From positions 1 to 64,000 of the forward strand of contig JADNRV010000243.1 in NCBI GenBank assembly GCA_015499995.1: a stretch of DNA of 64,000 nt. The letters run 5' to 3'. Origin of the DNA: Flammula alnicola. Its lineage: Eukaryota; Basidiomycota; Agaricomycetes; Agaricales; Strophariaceae. How positions within the stretch are numbered: position 1 is the first letter of the stretch; every line of letters starts with the position of its first letter. Under the pieces are notes generated by a model. That model worked only from the letters and a program-made list of their open reading frames with translations, was not told the origin of the DNA and searched no databases. A program made the translations under genes and the position numbers. Positions 34,096 through 44,619 of this stretch are shown here, piece by piece.

Positions 34096-35831
34096 ATGGA
34101 CGATTTCCCTCCCAACGCATCTAATAGTGGCTCTCATATTGGCTACGGCGTCCAAAGCACCATCGAGGAGACCAAATCTCCTCTAACCCTCAACCAATAT
34201 GAGCCTGAAGCTCTGCCCGGCGACCTCGAACCCAAATTTCCCGACATTCATCGTCATCGCAAAACCCTCCGATGGTGGATCGTCTTCTGTCTTACATTCC
34301 TCATCTTGTCGCCCCTCCTGTCCGTCGTTCTCGGTCTTCATTTTCATTCGCATGACTTCTCATACACGCCTAATCCCTCGAACCTCGTCTTTAACGGGAG
34401 AACGTTACTCATGGAGGCGGTCCTTGTCAGCGCAGATCCAATGCAGTCCATGATGACATTCGACTGGACTATTCTGAGCGAAGAAAACTCGCAATGTACA
34501 CCGACGGCGCTCGATCAGTGTAGCGATGTCAACATATTTTTGACAAGTATGTTCTGCCCTTTACCGTATGAGCTTCTTGTTGTTGATCATGATACGTGGG
34601 CTTTCGCAGTAACCTCTTGGTCGATACTGACCCATCAGCTATGCGTACGAGCGACCCTCCGAGCGTGCCTCTGTTTCGCCACAATGCCACTGGTGCCATC
34701 CTGAATGACATCACGGCTAACACGCCAACGTTCCGCACGGAATTGCAATTATTCTCTCCTGGGAATCACGAGTCCTCCTTAATATATTATCCATTCGATA
34801 TGTCAGTTGGGCCTCATTGTCGGCAATTGACTGGCGTTATTAACTCGAATTTATTTAAAGCTACACAGCGGAGATATTCGTCTTCGCACAGGACGCAAAA
34901 ACCAACAACAGTGTAGGGATAAAACTATCGTCTACACGGGGTATTGCTGTGTACGTGGCTGTCCAACCTTACTCCAGACAATTCAGACTTGCTAATAAAA
35001 TCCATTCCAGTGGATTCAAAACAAACGCTATAGATTATCCTGGAGTATTCATCCCGGCTGGGATGCTCGACATCTTCGTAACTCTCCAGCGTGGAAACCT
35101 AATCAGGGCCTTCTGCGTCATCGCCACCATTGCCGTTTGTGAGCTCTGCCCATCTCTTTCCTGGGTTTCTTTTCTTCATGATGACATTCTTTCCACTGAC
35201 AGGGTTGATTACCTTGGTCCTTCTTCTTCTCATGTTCACTTGCGTAGTTTTCGGGTTCCGACAGAGAAGTGAAGTGCTAATTGTGCCCGTTGCGACGGTC
35301 TTCGCTTTTACGCAATTAAGGGGGAGCATGCCTGGTGCGCCCGCTGGGTTCGGTATGTTTGTTCCTGTCACTGATTCTAAAGACCCGTAAGACTCATTAT
35401 GATTGCAAATTGTCAGGCGATGTCCTTGGTCAGTCCATACTCGCATCTATCTTTCGCGAATAAAAGTTAATACATACTAAAAATATTTATCACTAGACTT
35501 CGTGGGATTGCTGCCATGCCTCGCCTTTTTATCCATCTCGGTATGTGATAAATATACATTTCTCCCTCTGTAACGTCCTGTATATCTAACTCGACAATTC
35601 TTCACCCCAGGCGGCTTTAACCCTAGGGGCCTTCATCCTCACCGATCCTACCGACAAACCTCATGCGCTGAGCTGGAACCTGTTGTGTAAGTCAATCATA
35701 CGAAATCTATACATTCTGCTAATATTTTTTGACTTTATAAAGACGAAGCCTTTCCGATACTTAATCCTAAGAAAGCCCGGATGATCGAGATGGAAAATGC
35801 GGCGGCTTCTAAAAGTGATAATAGCGCCTGA
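34096..35831 (+). CDS. DUF4436-family membrane protein
   Basis: Nine exons (34096..34546, 34639..34801, 34861..34950, 35011..35138, 35203..35352, 35417..35428, 35497..35540, 35611..35686, 35743..35831) give 400 aa. A cytosolic N-terminus leads to a membrane helix (WWIVFCLTFLILSPLLSVVL), then a luminal or extracellular domain (FDWTILSEE, YPFDIYTAEIFVFAQDA, KLSSTRGIAV). Three C-terminal helices follow (IATIAVWLITLVLLLLMFTC, VLDFVGLLPCLAFL, AALTLGAFIL). The order fits the basidiomycete DUF4436 family; function is unknown. The first intron acceptor is ambiguous: 34638 keeps phase, while a one-base shift at 34609 would give a more family-like TSNLLVDTD. Exon 6 is a 12-nt micro-exon. Confidence 0.85.
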
Positions 35832-36842
35832 TGCTTATGACTTCAGTCGGCGACTAACGCTATCATGCCAGATAGTTGCTCTGTTCACTTCACGATGTAT
35901 GTACATGATGTTTCATTACCGAGTGGGCCTGTTGTATCACCTGTAATTTTACTGGGAGAAATTATTGAGATGCGATCCTACCTTTTCCATCTAAGTATAT
36001 AAATAAGTTGTCGCACAGGGTGCAATGTCATAGACTTGGCAGACACTTGGAGTGCTTGACATTGGAAAGTTGAACAGACAGGTGTCCCTAGGAGTCCGTT
36101 CCGCTTCTCCGGGCGAAAAGTACTGTGGCCTTAGCTTTTCTAATTCCATCTCAGCTCATGAGCGCTAAGCCTGATGCGCGCCGATCATTACTTACCACGT
36201 GAGCACGGGTGCCTTCCCAAGCTTGTTCTGACAATGTTCACGTCGAACATGCTAAGCTTCACAAGTCTTTCGCCCTATATTTCACAGCTTAGCTTGCCTC
36301 CGGCGTCCAATAAATGATTAACTATGCCCGCCCAACTAGTCTACAGCTCTGCAGAAAAGCGATTTCATCCCCTTCAAGTTGAGCTTGAACGTCACCTTTT
36401 GTGTCATATGAAGAAGTGTACAAGAAATAGTGCAATCAGGCTGAGGAAAAGCCAAGAGTGACAAAATCGGCGGTATACCGCCTCCTTCCCTGGCGGCGGA
36501 ATTTGAGAGTGTTCAAGAACTCGCTTACTACATCGCCTGCGTAACTTTGCTTGGCGCCCAGTTGTTGTAGTTCCTCCCAAGTCCCTCGTCGGAGTCTCTT
36601 TTCTTTCTTCCTCTTTCATCCTTGGACATCGCCAGTACAGGACTGCTTCATATAATACCCCTCCTTCAGACCACACTCTCTGAGTGCAAAGCGACCTCGC
36701 CAAAGAAAACGGATCCCAATTCTATGGTTAGCAGGCTACCATTATCGTCTAGTACTGACACGAATCGAAATCGACTACGCCTTCTTTCAATTTTGTCCGC
36801 CCCCGCTCCGAGTTGAACACCAACAGCAGCAGCAACAGCAGC
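35832..36842. other. intergenic, no gene seen
   Basis: No convincing coding or RNA signal. A CAACAGCAGCAGCAACAGCA run lies just before the protease start. Confidence 0.5.
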
Positions 36843-39143
36843 ATGCGCTATTATTTGATTTGGCTCTCCCTCCTCGAGCTTCTTCCCGCCACGGTCCAGC
36901 TCGCAACCGCCTTGACTACCACTAGTACTACTACGCTCCCTGCTCGTGAACCCACGCTAGAGGAGATCGCTAGGCGATACACGAAACGAACGGCGGGCGG
37001 AGTGCATTTGCCCATTGTGAGCAGGGAGACGCCCTGGTTAGTGCGGAGGGGCACAGCAGCGGGTATTGGGCTGGGCGATTATGTCGATGTGTCGGTGCGG
37101 TTTTCTCTTCGCGCGTTACTACTGGTTGACTGGGCGGTGCTGCTACGTATATAGGGCGTATACCGTTCTTATCACTGTAGGCGGGATCACGACGCCTCTT
37201 ATTCTCGGTGAGAATTAAAACCATATTGCTTCTACGCGAGAATTCAGGACGCTAAACGCACCCCGCCCATTGAAAGACACGGGTTCGTCGGATCTATGGA
37301 TAATGTCAGACGCGTGCACGCGAGGCTGCGAAGGGGGCGTCGCGCTGTACCCGCAGTCCAGCTTCCGCTACGCCGGGCAGGACGTGAAGTTGCTCTATGG
37401 GGACTCGAAGAGCGGGACCTTCGCCAGCGGGATTATTGGCGGGGACACCGTGGACCTGGCGGGGCTGATGCTGCAGAACCAGTATTTCGCTGCTATCAAC
37501 AGGACGAATACTAGCGTCGCCGAGGTGGGCGCGGCGGGCATATTTGGGCTTGGGTTTCCTGTTAATAGGTGTGCATTCGTTGTTGGCTCTTCGCCTCGCC
37601 TTTGTCTGTGTACTCTATAACGCAGATGCTAACGCGCAACGTCGGTCTTCTCAGCGTCATTTGGAACACCATGTTGAGCGAGAAATACCAGCTCAACCAA
37701 AACGTCCTCCGAAAAAGACGAGATACAGATACAACAACAGAAAGCGAAACACCCATGGAGCACCCCAAATTAAAGCTGGGTTCTCCATTCCCGAACGCCC
37801 ACTTCCTCCGAAGTGCCAGGTTCCCGTCCCTACCACGTCTACTCGGCGTTCCGCCGCGGCACGTAGCGCGCCAGACATCGTCCGTGCTGTCCAGCGCGTT
37901 CGCGTCGTACGCCACGCTGGGCCCGTTCCTCCCGCGTCTTGTGGCGACTGGCGGCGCACTGTCCCAGCCCATGTTCAGCGTCACCCTGCAGCGCGACACG
38001 GTTGATGTGGGCGGGAGTGTGGGCATGCTTAGTATTGGGGAGCTCCCCGCAGGCGTTGACGCTGAGAATATGACGTGGGTGCCGTTGAGGCTGTATACGT
38101 ATGATGAAGGTGGATTTCCTGCGCCGCCGGATGCTCCTAATGAGGTGGGTGAGGTTGGTGCTTTTGAGGGTGGATGGGCGTCTAATTGTTTTTTTTTTGT
38201 CGCGTCTTTTTTGGTTTTTTGTTGTGAACGTTGTAGGTGTATCCTATTACTTGGGAAGTCATGCTTGACGGTGTGTATTTCGACGGGAAGAAGCTACCAA
38301 ATTCTACGTCATCCTCGTCGAGTATCGCGCTCTCCGCACTCATCGACACGGTCCGTGTCCCCCTTCTGAATATCTGCAAAACGTACGCTCAGGGCTAACT
38401 CGGAAAAATGTTTCAGGGAAATTCCCTCATTCGCGGCCCATCGGATATAGTCGCCTACATCCAGAGCCAGCTAGGGAGGGTCTTTCCCTGCTCGGAGCCC
38501 CATACACTTGCCTTCCAGATTGGAGGCAAGATGTTCCCTGTCGACCCCCGGGACTTTGTGAGCCAGGCGTATGTGAACAACGCCGAAGCATGCACTCCCA
38601 ATCTTATAGCGACCGACCCTCCGGAAGTGGGCGGCTATCAGTTCTCTTGGAGTCTAGGGACGCCCTTCTTGAAGGGGTGAGTAGTGTCCGTCGATCGAGA
38701 GACGGAGTGGTCGGCTGATTGTTTTGTTCTCTGTGTCGGCAGTGTTTTGTCGACCTACTACTACGGAAACTTAACTTATCCCTCTGTGGACCCGCCCAAG
38801 ATGGGATTCTTGTCGACGGTGCCGACCGATGCGGCGCAGCAGATGAAGAACGCGGCGAACGCTGCCGCAAAAGCCGACGAAAACTTTCCAGGTCTTCTGC
38901 TTTACCTTTTTTCTGCCGACGTACTTTGTTGCTGATTTTGCATTCGCCTGCATCGATTTAGCTGTTTCTGAGCCTGCTCCATCTGGCACGATACGCCCTT
39001 TGCTAACGAACGTCACCGGAATTCCACAACCCACATCTCAGACAACCGTCAAGAACGGCGCACTTAGAATGAACCAGTTCGAGCTCTCTGGCGCGCGCTG
39101 TACACTGGTTCTTGTATTCCTTTTGGCATGGCTTGCACCATAG
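36843..39143 (+). CDS. pepsin-like aspartic protease (A1), probably secreted and GPI-anchored
   Basis: Eight exons (36843..37090, 37155..37207, 37277..37568, 37655..38144, 38237..38350, 38417..38676, 38743..38891, 38962..39143) give 595 aa. The start at 36843 yields a signal peptide (MRYYLIWLSLLELLPATVQL). A propeptide follows, then the two catalytic motifs LILDTGSSDLW and ALIDTGNSLIRG. Other pepsin landmarks are GAAGIFGLGF, PMFSVTLQR and SLGTPFLKGVLSTYYYG. The C-terminus has a Ser/Thr-containing stalk and ends in a hydrophobic tail (TLVLVFLLAWLAP) after small residues, as in GPI-anchored proteins. Exon 4 begins with a basic, Thr-rich insertion (NVLRKRRDTDTTTESE) between the lobes, reminiscent of yapsin loops, although an unspliced intron there is possible. 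Confidence 0.88.
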
Positions 39144-39374
39144 TTGACAAGGGGATGGGGAAAGGGAATTCTGTACGGAATATGGAACATTTGAGATCGC
39201 GGAACACATTATCTACTATAATTTAACATTGTAATATCAAGAATATACGCAAACAATATACATGATTATCTTTCAACTGCGAGTTGTGCGCACCTTCACC
39301 ATTAGCGCCTTGTCACTTGTCACTTGTCACTGTCAGCAGATACGCGCTCAAATCGTGGCATCACGTGGTGAGAA

Positions 39375-39424
39375 TGGTCCGTGCGCCTAAGCGCCAGTAT
39401 ATAAACCTGGGACGAACATTTGAG
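39375..39424 (+). promoter_or_regulatory. U2 snRNA promoter, copy 1
   Basis: GGTCCGTGCGCCTAAGCGCC followed by a TATATAAA box at 39398, 27 nt before the RNA start. The same block precedes the second U2 gene with two substitutions. Its conservation marks it as the upstream element. Confidence 0.75.
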
Positions 39425-39612
39425 ATTCTTTACCACTCTGGCCTTTTGGCTTAGATCAAGTGTAGTATCTGTTCTTAATAGTTTAACCACTATTATGGAG
39501 GCACCGCCTCCATTTCTGGTTATCTTATTTTTGCCGCCCCAGATCCTTGGGCTCTGCTTGCACCCCTTGGACGCGATGACCTTGCCGCTGCACTACTGGC
39601 TTGTGTCGTCGG
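39425..39612 (+). ncRNA. U2 spliceosomal snRNA, copy 1
   Basis: The 5' part has GGCCTTTTGGCTTAGATCAA followed by GTGTAGTATCTGTTCTTAAT, the near-universal U2 core; GTAGTA within it pairs with the intron branch site. The stem-loop IIa region (AGTTTAACCACTATT) and a GGAGGC-ACC-GCCTCC hairpin follow. The Sm site CTTATTTTTGCC is next, then the 3' stem-loops. Start is set by analogy with fungal U2 beginning ATTCT; the 3' end (about 39612) is estimated from the usual ~188-nt length. It is transcribed alone, away from coding genes. Confidence 0.93.
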
Positions 39613-40221
39613 GGGATCCCTCTTTTAGAGGACACTTCTCTTTGCTGAATACTTGACTTCCCATCATTGGATGTGGATTTCGAATTTAGCAAACGGATTT
39701 GTCTTGAAATGGATATTATTTCCTGGTTTGGTTAATTGACTAACAAGATGTAACTGATAATATTGGCGAAGTCTGACTGGGTAGAGATCCAGGTTGATGA
39801 ACATTGAAGAAATTGACTGAAGCCGAAGTGGGGGTGCGTGGGCGCGGCTTGCTACTTCTCTTTGCTGCCCGGGATTGATATTCTGTCTTGCGTTATGCCT
39901 CACTCCGAATTACTCTTGGTAAACCTCCGAAGCTGAAGCTCGTAAGAAGATCTTTGGGGCGCGACGGCACATGCAGTCTACAGTATTGGCCGAAAGCGAC
40001 AGAATTGAATTTCACTCCACGGTCGACCTTAGAGTAAGTAAGGGAAAGGTGACTGATGCAGTTACATCTCGAGCTTAGTGTCCTGTTTTTCCTTCAGAAC
40101 ATCTCTTCAAACGTGCTCAAAGTGCATTCCTCTGCGCATCCAGATTCCATATTCTTGCTTATATAAATCATTTTGCAGAAATATTCTTTGCCGATGTTCG
40201 TAACTTCGTATTCTCCAGACT
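39613..40221. other. intergenic after U2 copy 1
   Basis: The first ~110 nt (to about 39721) are still shared with the downstream flank of U2 copy 2. Beyond that nothing recognisable. Confidence 0.5.
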
Positions 40222-41015
40222 TCACGACGACGCAAGGTTTCCTTGTGCAATGCAAGGATAGACCTTGTACAACTCCCATACCCTCCATTCATCTACCCTC
40301 GGACCTCCGTCGCTGGAAACAATATCTCGGAGGCCTTTTGTCCCTTCGAGTTCGGTGTTGGTAAATTCTGCATCCGAAATATGTGATGATCCATTTCTTT
40401 GTTCCTCGAATATCCAAACTTACCGTGGACCACAAAATATGTCGCCGACTCCCCCTCTTCAAGTTTCACAGCGACGCCCATCTTCGTTTTGCCGCTATCC
40501 AGCACCTTGATAACGCGCATCCGCACCCAGGTATCGATTGTCCTAGCCAGACTCGCGATCTTGTCTGCCCAGTCCTTTACCACCCCATCCCTCTCGCTCT
40601 CGGCGCCGCCGTCGACATCCAACACATGAGTAACCACACACTCCGAAGGCCGGCCCACCTTCATCCCGGTCGTCCTCGCGCTCCCTTGCTCGCCCCACAC
40701 ACCCAGATCCTCACCGGTCCTGCGCACCAGCACCTCCAAGCGCCGCATCACGTCTTTCTCCCGCGCGCTCCTGCGCTCTCTCAGGCCGGTGTAGCTCTCC
40801 GCCCCAAACGTGCGCGTGTCGTCGATCTCGTACATCGCCAGCCACCCGGGGCCCGTCTCGTCCGCGTCGATCGCGCGGTACCGTGCGCCGGAGAGGAAGG
40901 CGGGCAGGCGGTTGAGTCGGATCGGGATGTGTTCTTCCTCGTACCATGCGTGGAATTCGTCCAGAGAGAGCGAGGAGGAGGGCTGTGAAGAGACGGCCAG
41001 GAATCCGGGAGGCAT
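40222..41015 (-). CDS. EthD-like dimeric alpha/beta-barrel protein
   Basis: Exons 40424..41015 and 40222..40367, joined across a 56-nt GTAAGT...GCAG intron, give 245 aa. The N-terminal FHAWYEEEHIPIRL and YRAIDADETGPGWLAMYEID match the ferredoxin-like fold of EthD/dimeric alpha-beta barrel proteins. The second half repeats the fold (TWVRMRVIKVLD) and the spliced exon gives VHEFTNTE...WRVWELYKVYP, the end of the second barrel. Such proteins are widespread in fungi, often of unknown substrate; some act in degradation or polyketide pathways. No cluster partners are seen here. The ATG at 41015 is the first in frame. Confidence 0.82.
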
Positions 41016-41490
41016 TGTTATCAAGATGGAATATGTGGTAAGTCGCTTGGAGTACCTCAGCAGATATTTATGCCTTTGTCATCCTAGTTCCGTATTTCGT
41101 GGTCTGTAACCGCGACCGGCCTTCGGTCTCTTTGTATCCGACAGCCCACTGTAATAGGCACATCTTATCTTAGCATGTCCCAGGATTTTTCACAACGCAG
41201 GTAATGCACAAGTATATGCATGCATCAGCAAAAGCGGGTATGAAACAACGTCAACCACAACGACAAACTTGAAGTAAAGAATGAGTACCAAACGACCCAT
41301 GCGAAAAGCGTCTCCGGTCCACGCGCATCGCCTGCTTCTCTCCCTTTTCCATCGAGGTCTCCACTAAACAAACGGCCATCGTACAAACAAATATACTACA
41401 CTTGAAATCATCCTTCTTTTTATATCCGTCCAACGATCCAACTAACACAAATGGAAGTCGAATCCAAACCTCGAAGACTTGGAGTCAGCA
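41016..41490. other. intergenic, no gene seen
   Basis: No coding or RNA signal; includes the 3' flank of the dicarboxylate carrier. Confidence 0.5.
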
Positions 41491-43221
41491 TTAGAGGAAA
41501 GTATATCCCTTCGACCTCGACCAATCAACGCCATTCTTAAGCTGCTCGAGCGTCAAGAAGATGAGGATCGTCGTCGGCTGCAGACGCGACCATGCGGGCA
41601 ACCACCCCTTGAACATGAACATCGCGCCTTCGTTCTTCATCGATGAACGGATGACAGCAAGCGTGGACTGTAAAACGCGGATGGGTAGGCATCAATTCAT
41701 CAACATAAGAAAGACGAGAAGTGTAGCAAAGAGAGAACGTACGTTCGACCCTGGGCCCGAAGCATTCATGATACGGCTCTGTTAATTGAACGAGCGTTAA
41801 TTATAGGTGCTATTCCTCTGCGAACTCGGATACATACCTTGAGTACATCAGCAGGTGAGCACACAGTCGTCGCCACCGTTCCCTAATGCACGACAAATTC
41901 CACGTTAACAAATTTCGCATTGTAAAGGACAACCAACAGCAGACGTACGGCAGCGAAACTGGCAGTAAAGTGGCACATGATATTATCCTCGAAGTAGGGC
42001 GTCTTCAGCAGCTCTGCTTTGAAGAAGTCGTATCTATGGCGCGTAATTTTTCATGAATTTAGTAAGCTGGTGCAACCTACAAGAGCGTCGAAACCGACAC
42101 TCACGAAGCGAGCTGACTGGCATTCATCAATATCGCACGGAACACGTTCGGCCCGACCCCACGCGCAAGCGACGATACGCCTTCCTCGCGGACCATCTAG
42201 AACGGATACATAGGCAACGTAATGGTCAGCTTGTCATTTCTTGACTTGCAAAACGAACACAGGTGTCAAAGGAATGGGTTTCGGAAGAGCATGCATTCCG
42301 TCATAGCCCCTTTCGAGACAGGCACGGAGGTGCGGATCACCATGTTCCGCATCTGTTGTTGTCAATACCCCACAGTCAACCCCAGCTTACCCCGCATGCT
42401 CGTAACTCGCAAAAGTGAGAGCACTCGACGTCGACAAAGAAAATCGCACTCGCAAACTCACCCGGAACAGCGCGTCGAAACAATGCTTATAATTGAATCG
42501 CTTCTCGGGCGGCTTCGCAAAGTCGCCTTGTAGACGGACCATGACGATCTCTGTCAGTTTTTCGCGCGATTAGCAATGCACGGTCAAGGAGGGAGAAGGA
42601 AGGCCAACGCACCTCCGGGATTTCCGACGAGTCCCGCAATACCGCCGGCTGCAATCCGAATATCGTGTCCGTAAGCGCCTTTTTCCAATGAACGCGAAGG
42701 GGAAGAAAACACGCACCCATACTGCCAGCCGCAGCAAGCTTCCACGCCGGGGCGTCCTTGCCCGCGCCCAGGATCTTTTTGCTCTCGTCGTATGCCCAGA
42801 ATCGGCACATCGAGTACGACATTTGCCGCAGCCACGTCCCGGTAATGCCATCGAACAGGCCGCGTACGCCTGTGAACGGTGTCAGTGTGGCTATCCATGG
42901 GTACAAAAGGAAAAGAAAGGAGAGAACGGAGGAGAAACAGAGCCGTACCAGCCGTCCGCACTGTCTTCCTTATGCTTTCTATCATCCGCTTGTCGCCCGA
43001 GGCTTGCAGGCGCACTTTGGTCAGATCTAGAGGGCTGCGCGAGAAGAATATCATCAATACCGTACCGTTAAGATGTAACGGAAGAATGGTACACACTGAG
43101 TAATGGAGGCAGCAATCGTAGCAGCCACACCTCCCAACCAGAAAGGGTACGGCTGTTTCTTCAACGGTGCCGGTGGCGGGGTAACCAAAGCCGCCTGGGG
43201 AGTGCTTGTGGGCGACGACAT
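41491..43221 (-). CDS. DIC1: mitochondrial dicarboxylate carrier
   Basis: Ten exons (43097..43221, 42949..43034, 42717..42869, 42613..42648, 42462..42550, 42105..42196, 41949..42033, 41838..41882, 41743..41778, 41491..41667) give 307 aa. The three mitochondrial-carrier repeats are visible: HPLDLTKVRLQ, GNPGEIVMVRLQGDF and SPADVLKSRIMNASG. GITGTWLRQMSYSMCRFWAYD and LARGVGPNVFRAILMNASQL point to the dicarboxylate/oxaloacetate subgroup. The protein exchanges malate or succinate for phosphate across the inner mitochondrial membrane. Length is standard. The fifth intron (42197..42461, 265 nt) is longer than the rest and contains a second good acceptor (CAACAACAG) whose exon would stop early. Confidence 0.94.
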
Positions 43222-44183
43222 TGTATCTACTATGTCCTTGCGATGGGTATGTTGACGTGGGTTATCGATGTCTAGGACTCTAAGAAGTCTCTCGTCGATG
43301 CTGGCGTATAGATAATTTATGAGACGACCTGATTAATCGGACAAGGCTGAGTTCGATATCCGTTATTCGCTGTTCCGGTATTGGACAGCTCGCTGTCAGA
43401 GCTTGTATTGTGTATTGTGAGAGTGGTGATGGACAGTTGTAAGCGGTGGGGTGGGGAAACAAAGGGTCCAATGCAGGGGTAATGGAAGAGGGAGGGAGCC
43501 AAGTCAGTAAACGATGTCAACGTCGAGGAATAGGGATAAAGATAGGAGAACTTCGATGTGTTAGACTCACCTGGTTCGAAGTGGGCGGCGGAGGGTGGTA
43601 GACAGGGATATCTAAGACCTCTGTAAAAGGGCTGGCGGAACTCGGGCAATCCCTGGGAGCAATGACCTATAAATCGGATATATATCTATGACCAATCCAA
43701 AGCGGGCGAGAGAATCCCAGAAACTGATTCGACTAACTGTTGGGTTGTTATTGTACTGTCTTGGTGCTCTTGATGTCCCGGTGAAAGGTCGTGTGCTCGG
43801 TATGGGGTAGCGATGAATCCCAAAGGAAATGGCGCTAAGGTGGTCGGATGGTTCAATACTGGCCTTCGACGATGGATAGTCCCGTTAGTTCACGTATCGA
43901 ACTGCAAGGCAAATCTCTTGAGCAACTTCGCTGACTATCTAGATAGTACACACGGTTCCACGGGTCAGAGAAGGAACCCAAATTTAGCTGGATCCTGAAA
44001 TAGTTGGACATACCTGACAAGAATGGTATTTCCGCGATTTCACAGGTTCCCAGCCAGAGACGCTATACTGTAAGTCCACGACGCTAAGGAGCTTGAGAAC
44101 GAAGGCTGTGGGAGAAAGGTGGGCCTGGGATGAAAGTCTTAAGCAGGGAGCTGTAGACGACTTCTTAAGCGTGACCAGAACGA
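43222..44183. other. intergenic upstream of DIC1
   Basis: Short open frames only (for example 43813-43998). A 23-nt word at 43274-43296 recurs at 26186-26208 with one mismatch. Confidence 0.4.
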
Positions 44184-44619
44184 TCATGAGGAGGTCGTCA
44201 GCAGAATAGGGGCGCGTGACTTTCCTCGGTTAGTAATAGATATGATGATCAGGGACAGAATGCGGGAGTAATCATATATCATATTCAAAGCTTACCCCGC
44301 ATTTTATGTCGGTATGCGCGTCAGAGAGAAATGGGTCCTTATAGGTCCGCGTTCTGTATTGATATCAAGTGAAACGAAGAAAATTACTGGTAAATAACTG
44401 ACAGAGACAAGCATCCACTTACCCCGAGGTCCTCCCCATGCTGTGTCTGTCAATTCCCCAGATCCCCAAACCCCACGGCACCGGAATAACTTGGGTCCAA
44501 TAGAACTGGAGCTGCGGAACGCCATTCTTCGATCCGTTTCTTTCCTGGTTACAGAACACCCTATCGTCCGAATCATCCCGGTTGTCCTTGTTCTGATTGA
44601 TGGGGAAAGTGTATTCCAT
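44184..44619 (-). CDS. small spliced gene, unknown product (96 aa)
   Basis: Exons 44423..44619, 44296..44353 and 44184..44219 join in phase to 97 codons with the stop. Donors are strong (GTAAGT and GTAAGC), acceptors are ATACAG and GAAAG, and the second intron has a TTACTAAC branch site. The product starts MEYTFPINQNKDN and has an aromatic centre (LQFYWTQVIPVPWG). No family is recognised. Another frame across exon 1 is also open, so the start is uncertain. Confidence 0.36.
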
